In this document: positions 13,859 through 17,762 of the stretch, piece after piece
How positions within the stretch are numbered: position 1 is the first letter of the stretch
Layout of the letters: each line of letters opens with the position of its first letter
From: Acidobacteria bacterium UBA7540
Lineage (GTDB): Bacteria; Acidobacteriota; Terriglobia; UBA7540
Direction: 5' to 3'
Assembly (NCBI GenBank): GCA_002478145.1
Contig: DLMI01000138.1
Coordinates: 1-17,762, forward strand
DNA: 17,762 bases
Notes under the pieces: model-generated
Databases searched by the model: none
Seen by the model: only the letters and a program-made list of their open reading frames with translations
What the model was told of the DNA's origin: nothing
Program-made: the position numbers and the translations under genes

Positions 13859-13887
13859 AATATACCACAATTCGCCGCCGCCTCCAA
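13859..13887 (-). promoter_or_regulatory. Promoter of mrfA (extended -10)
   Basis: On the minus strand TTGGAG (13887-13882), 17 bases, then TGG followed directly by TATATT (13864-13859). The TG motif before a five-of-six -10 box makes an extended -10 promoter that can work with a poor -35. Transcription would start about 28 bases before the GTG start. No LexA-like palindrome is visible. Confidence 0.5.
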
Positions 13888-13930
13888 GGCAGGTGAAGCG
13901 CAGAACACAAAGACCCCGACTGCTGATCGT

Positions 13931-14121
13931 AATCTGTGTCATCTGCGGAACCTGCGGATTATAACAAGCGGGCAAAAACAAATCCGCCGATTGCGCCGCT
14001 GACGCAGATGAGTCAGACCGCAAAGGCCCCGACTGCTGATCGTAATCTGTGTCATCTGCGGAATCTTCGGATTATAACAAGCGGGCAAGAACAAATCCGC
14101 AGATTGCGCCGATGACGCAGA
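13931..14121. repeat. Duplicated inverted repeat with a nine-base period
   Basis: Two copies with a 113-base period (arms start at 13931 and 14044). Each copy has a left arm AATCTGTGTCATCTGCGGAA... (30 bases, 13931-13960 and 14044-14073) and an imperfect inverted right arm AATCCGCCGATTGCG... (13981-14008 and 14094-14121) separated by about 20 bases. Arms show a nine-base internal rhythm: ATCTGTGTC, ATCTGCGGA, ACCTGCGGA. The repeat fills most of the gap between divergent mrfA and the GH27 gene. Confidence 0.8.
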
Positions 14122-14156
14122 GGAGTGAAGAAGGACGCTGGGGTAGTAAATCACCT

Positions 14157-14186
14157 CTGGCATGCAGGATGAAGAACTAGTAAAAT
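14157..14186 (+). promoter_or_regulatory. Possible promoter of the GH27 gene
   Basis: CTGGCA (14157-14162, four of six matches), 18 bases, then TAAAAT (14181-14186, five of six). Transcription would begin near 14193, about 75 bases before the ATG. Confidence 0.4.
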
Positions 14187-14268
14187 GCTCCCCAAACGTT
14201 ATTAGACCCCACGGGGACACCGGAAAAGAGCGGCGGATCGAAGGAAGATTGTTACCAGGGAGCGAAAC

Positions 14269-15822
14269 ATGAAACTCACACAGCATCGACGGGTCAGGTC
14301 AGAACGACGGCTGATCTCTTACCCCATACTTCTGGGATTTTCCTTACTTCTGTTCGGCGCGATTCCCGTCGCGGCGCAAACGGATGTGACAGGCTTCTGG
14401 GTTCTGCGCGTGCCCACCGGGGACGGCAACTACCGCGAGTCGTTCTTCGACCTCAAACAGTCCGGCGAGAAAGTTACCGGCAAGATTCTGATGGGTCCTC
14501 GTGAAACGCCGATCAGCGACGGGACTTTCAGCAACGGCAAACTACACCTGGTCGTTACCTTCCGGTTTCAGAACCAGGAACGCACCGTTAACTACGAAGG
14601 TACGATGGAGGGCGGCAAGATCTCAATGACCAGGCAGTTTCCCGGGCGCGACCCGGTCGCGGGTATTGCCGAGCGCACCACACCGGAAGCGGCGCTTCCT
14701 CCACCGCGCCTGCCCCTGCCGGCACTGCATGATGTTCCCGACAACGGCCTGGCGCGCACGCCTCCCATGGGCTGGAACAGTTGGAACAAGTTCGCCGGCA
14801 AAGTGGACGACGCGGCCGTGCGGGGCATGGCCGACGCAATGGTCGCCACGGGCATGAAGGATGTGGGCTACACCTACATCAACATTGACGACACCTGGCA
14901 GGGCTCCCGCGACGCGCAGGGAAACATCACCCCCAATCGCAAATTCCCCGATATGAAGGCGCTGGCCGATTGCGTTCACTCCAAGGGATTGAAGATCGGA
15001 ATTTACTCCTCACCGGGGCCCAAGACCTGCGCGGACTACCAAGGCAGCTACGGACACGAAGAGCAGGACGCGAAGACTTACGCCGCCTGGGGCTTTGATT
15101 ATCTCAAGTACGATTGGTGCAGCGCCGGCGGCATTTACAAGGATGAGGATATGCAGGCCGTCTATCAGAAGATGGGTGATGCGCTGCTGGAGACCGGCCG
15201 GCCTATCGTTTTCAGTCTCTGCCAGTACGGACTGGCCGAGGTATGGAAGTGGGGGCCCAAAGTCGGCGGGAACCTTTGGCGGACTACCGGAGACATCAGC
15301 GACAACTGGAAGTCGATGGAAAACATCGGTTTCAAGCAGTTCAACATCGCTCCCTATATCGGGCCGGGCCACTGGAACGATCCGGACATGCTGGAAATCG
15401 GCAACGGCGGCATGACCGGCGACGAATACCGCACCCACATGGCCCTCTGGTCGCTGTTGGCAGCCCCGCTGCTGGCCGGCAACGACCTGCGCGCCATGAG
15501 CGATGAGACAAGATCTATCCTGATGAATACCGAGATTATCGCGATTGACCAGGACCCCGAGGCCAAGCCCGTGAAGAAGATCTCCGAGCTGGGATCGACG
15601 GTGGTCGTGGCGCGGCCCCTCAAGGGCAACGTGGTAGCCGTGGGGCTTTTCAATCGGGGTGAGGCCACTGCAACCGTGGCCGTCCGCTGGGCTGATCTCG
15701 AATTGCACGGCAAGCTGAACGTGCGCGACTTGTGGGCTCACACGGATAGAGGCCCAATAGCTAATCAGTTCTCAGCCACGGTACCCGCGCATGGGGTCGT
15801 GCTGATTACGGTCAAGCCCTAG
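14269..15822 (+). CDS. Secreted GH27 alpha-galactosidase-like glycoside hydrolase
   Basis: 517 residues with a signal peptide (hydrophobic core about 18-34, cut near VAAQ). AGGGAGC (14257-14263) precedes the ATG. Residues about 38-135 form an extra N-terminal beta-rich domain (TDVTGFWVLRVPTGDGNY, then SFFDLKQSGEKVTGKI) of unknown role, followed by a proline-rich linker (about 138-155). The GH27 barrel (about 160-430) starts at LARTPPMGWNSWNKF and contains INIDDTW (205-210), YLKYDWC with nucleophile Asp282, WRTTGDISDNWKS with acid/base Asp342 (the position of Asp231 in human alpha-galactosidase A), and GHWNDPDML (367-375). A C-terminal beta domain follows. The family retains configuration and releases terminal alpha-galactose, though some members act on alpha-N-acetylgalactosamine or beta-L-arabinopyranose. 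It probably acts on plant or microbial glycans outside the cytoplasm. Confidence 0.93.
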   Translation: MKLTQHRRVRSERRLISYPILLGFSLLLFGAIPVAAQTDVTGFWVLRVPTGDGNYRESFFDLKQSGEKVTGKILMGPRETPISDGTFSNGKLHLVVTFRFQNQERTVNYEGTMEGGKISMTRQFPGRDPVAGIAERTTPEAALPPPRLPLPALHDVPDNGLARTPPMGWNSWNKFAGKVDDAAVRGMADAMVATGMKDVGYTYINIDDTWQGSRDAQGNITPNRKFPDMKALADCVHSKGLKIGIYSSPGPKTCADYQGSYGHEEQDAKTYAAWGFDYLKYDWCSAGGIYKDEDMQAVYQKMGDALLETGRPIVFSLCQYGLAEVWKWGPKVGGNLWRTTGDISDNWKSMENIGFKQFNIAPYIGPGHWNDPDMLEIGNGGMTGDEYRTHMALWSLLAAPLLAGNDLRAMSDETRSILMNTEIIAIDQDPEAKPVKKISELGSTVVVARPLKGNVVAVGLFNRGEATATVAVRWADLELHGKLNVRDLWAHTDRGPIANQFSATVPAHGVVLITVKP

Positions 15823-15836
15823 TGAGCCAAGAGGAG

Positions 15837-16158
15837 GTAGCGCAGACCTGTTCTTTAGGTCTGCGGCTTTTCTCGCCGACCGCGCCCAAGGGCCGCGGAG
15901 CTACAAAACAGGTCCGCGCTAGTCGCTGCCATGAAGAGCAGAGCGGCAAGCAGGTAGCGCAAACCTGCTTTTCAGGGTCTGCGGCTTTTCTCGCCGACCG
16001 CGCCCAAGGGCCGCGGACCTACAAAACAGGTCCGCGCTACTCGCTGCCATGAAGAGCAGAGCGGCAGGCAGGTAGCGCAAACCTGTTTTTCAAGGTCTGC
16101 GGCTTTTCTCGCTGGCCGCGCCCAAGGGCCGCGGACCTACAGAACAGGTCCGCGCTAC
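15837..16158. repeat. Three tandem copies of a GTAG REPIN-like element
   Basis: Elements at 15837-15922, 15954-16040 and 16072-16158 are about 87 bases each, joined by near-identical 31-base linkers, giving a 117-118 base period. Each runs GTAGCGC, a hairpin (GCAGACCT with AGGTCTGC), a central stretch with GCGCCCAAGGGCC, a second hairpin (GCGGACCT with AGGTCCGC) and GCGCTAC. Copy 1 ends in CTAG instead of CTAC. The block starts 15 bases after the GH27 stop. An apparent 76-codon frame (15822-16052) is made of this repeat and is not a gene. Confidence 0.9.
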
Positions 16159-16219
16159 TCGCTCCACCGGCACCCGCCGACTGGCCCGACCGTTCGGTAA
16201 CTGTGGGTCATTGAGTCGG

Positions 16220-16248
16220 TTGACTTTGGCTTTTCACAATCTGATAAT
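16220..16248 (+). promoter_or_regulatory. Promoter of the E1 dehydrogenase gene
   Basis: TTGACT (16220-16225, five of six), exactly 17 bases, then GATAAT (16243-16248, five of six). This is the best sigma-70 promoter in the window. Transcription would start near 16255, leaving a leader of about 130 bases. A small hairpin TGGAAT-8-ATTCCA (16332-16351) followed by four T occurs 33 bases before the ATG; its role is unclear. Confidence 0.65.
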
Positions 16249-16383
16249 TCCCAAGCGGCCGCAATACGGTCTGCTCCGCGGCCATAAGTTCGTGAGGGAG
16301 CGCAAAGAGGTTCGCGGGGAAGAATCCACGATGGAATCACAGGCAATTCCATTTTGGCCGTCAAGTCGTATCTGCGAGGATGC

Positions 16384-17762
16384 ATGTCCACTGTGACAAA
16401 CCAGGTTGTGAAAGCTGGGAAGCTCGAGAAGCAATTGCTCGTCGGCGCGTACCGGATGGTCTACATGTCGCGGCGAGTGGACGACAAGGAGATTCAGCTC
16501 AAGCGCCAAAACCGGGCCTTCTTCCAGATCAGCGGCGTCGGTCACGAAACCATTAGTCTTGCGACGGCCCTTCACCTGAAACCCGGTTACGACTGGATTT
16601 ATCCTTACTACCGCGACCGCGCGCTATGCCTGCAACTGGGAGTGACACCTTACGAGATGTTCTTGGCTTCAGTCGGCGCCAAGGATGATCCAGCGTCGGC
16701 GGGCCGCCAGATGCCTTCCCATTGGGGTTCCAGAAAGCTCCACATTGTTTCCCAGTCCAGTCCGACGGGCACGCAAATCCTGCAGGCCGTGGGGGCCGCC
16801 GAAGCCAGCCAGTATTTCGCCCTGGTGAAAGAAGCCGCAGAGCTCGCCACAAGTTTTCATTCCGATGAAGTCGTATACGTTTCACTTGGCGATGGCGCCT
16901 CGAGCGAGGGCGAATTCTGGGAATCGCTCAATTGGGCTTGTGGCCGCAAGTTGCCAGTCCTTTACGTGGTGGAAGACAACGGGTATGCGATTTCTGTGCC
17001 GGTTGACGTGCAAACCGCCGGCGGCAGCATTTCGCGTTTGGTGAAGAGCTTCCCTCATCTGCTGGTGCTGGAATGTGACGGGACGGATTTTCCCGCCAGC
17101 TACGAAGCCGCGGGGAAAGCGGTGGAGTACGTCCGCCAGCGGAAAGGGCCGGCGCTGATTCATGCCCACGTGGTGAGGCCTTATTCCCACTCGCTATCCG
17201 ACGATGAACGGCTTTACAAGTCCGAAGAGGTGCGTCAACAGGAAGCACGTCGAGATCCTCTGCTTCGACTTGGCAACCTGCTGCGGCAGGAAGGGCTGGC
17301 CAGCGAGAAAGAGTTGAAAGACATCGAGGCCGAAGTGGACGGCGAAATCCGGGAAGCGGTGGACCAAGCGCTGGCCGCTGAGCCCGGCTCACCCGACACG
17401 GTCTTGCGATACCTTTACTCGCCCAGCGTGGACCCCACTTCCGAGCTCTTCGACCAGCCGCCCAAATTCCATGGCGAGCCCAAGACCATGGTCGATCTCA
17501 TTAATGCCGCCCTGCGCGACGAGATGGCCCGTGACCCACGCGTCGTGGTTTTCGGCGAGGACGTGGCGGATTGCAGCCACGAAGACGAACTCCTCAAGGT
17601 GAAGGGCAAAGGCGGCGTTTTCAAGGTCACCCACGGACTGCAACGGCACTTCGGGAGCGCGCGCTGTTACAACACTCCTCTGGCGGAGGCGAGCATTGTA
17701 GGCCGGGCCACTGGCATGGCCACGCGCGGCTTGAAACCGGTGGTCGAAATCCAGTTCTTCGA
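16384..17762 (+). CDS. Fused E1alpha-E1beta 2-oxoacid dehydrogenase, thiamine-dependent (C-terminus outside window)
   Basis: 459 codons are visible from ATG 16384 and the frame runs off the window. The E1alpha part (about 10-335) has [16 protein letters not shown] (50-65), YPYYRDRAL (73-81), and the thiamine diphosphate motif from [12 protein letters not shown] (169-180) to the asparagine of [10 protein letters not shown] (195-204). A linker (about 340-365) joins it to the start of E1beta ([26 protein letters not shown], from 369, then [18 protein letters not shown]). Separate alpha and beta genes are the common arrangement; single-chain fusions of about 700 residues are known in Acidobacteria and Bacteroidetes. 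The likely reaction is oxidative decarboxylation of branched-chain 2-oxoacids or pyruvate, passing the acyl group to an E2 lipoyl protein. GAGGA stands only three bases before the ATG. Which oxoacid is used cannot be told. Confidence 0.9.
   Translation, partial: MSTVTNQVVKAGKLEKQLLVGAYRMVYMSRRVDDKEIQLKRQNRAFFQISGVGHETISLATALHLKPGYDWIYPYYRDRALCLQLGVTPYEMFLASVGAKDDPASAGRQMPSHWGSRKLHIVSQSSPTGTQILQAVGAAEASQYFALVKEAAELATSFHSDEVVYVSLGDGASSEGEFWESLNWACGRKLPVLYVVEDNGYAISVPVDVQTAGGSISRLVKSFPHLLVLECDGTDFPASYEAAGKAVEYVRQRKGPALIHAHVVRPYSHSLSDDERLYKSEEVRQQEARRDPLLRLGNLLRQEGLASEKELKDIEAEVDGEIREAVDQALAAEPGSPDTVLRYLYSPSVDPTSELFDQPPKFHGEPKTMVDLINAALRDEMARDPRVVVFGEDVADCSHEDELLKVKGKGGVFKVTHGLQRHFGSARCYNTPLAEASIVGRATGMATRGLKPVVEIQFF

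Noticed and set aside
15010..15741. 243-codon minus-strand frame opposite the GH27 gene
   Set aside because: Antisense shadow; the plus frame carries all GH27 catalytic motifs.
15822..16052. 76-codon frame after the GH27 gene
   Set aside because: Made of the tandem palindromic repeat; the same residues recur with the repeat (VAQTC twice).
15837..16158. CRISPR array
   Set aside because: Repeats of about 87 bases with identical rather than unique linkers; no cas gene.
16211..16396. 61-codon frame before the E1 gene
   Set aside because: Begins upstream of the predicted promoter, overlaps the E1 start in another frame and has no domain.

Overview
The window looks like a chromosomal segment of an Acidobacteriota bacterium. 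This rests on an ECF sigma factor of the TIGR02999 type overlapping a Ser/Thr kinase with a C-terminal beta-propeller-like region, a fused alpha/beta E1 dehydrogenase, GC-rich coding sequence, and intergenic spaces full of palindromic and short tandem repeats. No database search was possible, so the taxonomy is inference. There is no rRNA gene, convincing tRNA gene, CRISPR array, transposase or phage gene.

Layout. 1-209 (-): start of a secreted protein cut by the window edge. 520-4033 (+): ECF sigma factor overlapping a transmembrane Ser/Thr kinase, with no anti-sigma gene beside them. 4034-4691: repeat-rich spacer with a good promoter and a possible small ORF or small RNA. 4692-5288 (+): TetR-family regulator. 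5449-6276 (+): prephenate dehydratase. 6561-8399 (-): exported gamma-glutamyltransferase-family protein. 8684-9175 (+): exported protein of unknown function, followed closely by a VapB/VapC-type toxin-antitoxin pair (9211-9845). 9923-13824 (-): a helicase and exonuclease pair that matches MrfA/MrfB (YprA/YprB), the mitomycin repair system of Bacillus. 14269-15822 (+): secreted GH27 alpha-galactosidase-like enzyme. 16384-end (+): fused E1alpha-E1beta of a 2-oxoacid dehydrogenase, cut by the window edge.

Repeats are the most unusual part. (i) Five loci carry REPIN-like elements: two hairpins facing each other, each preceded on its outer side by GTAG (or GGAG), the tetranucleotide typical of REP sequences mobilised by RAYT (TnpA_REP) transposases. 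One is read in frame inside the kinase domain, one supplies the mrfA stop codon and fills the mrfA-mrfB gap, and one is amplified as three tandem copies. (ii) Degenerate heptanucleotide arrays, many matching NNNCTGA, recur in spacers. They also occur in frame inside mrfA, and they make up a likely false N-terminal extension of mrfB. (iii) A duplicated repeat built on a 9-base period lies in the mrfA/GH27 divergent promoter region.

Functional links within the window are few: sigma factor with kinase (probable phospho-signalling pair), MrfA with MrfB (DNA repair) and VapB with VapC. The other genes look like independent housekeeping or secreted functions.
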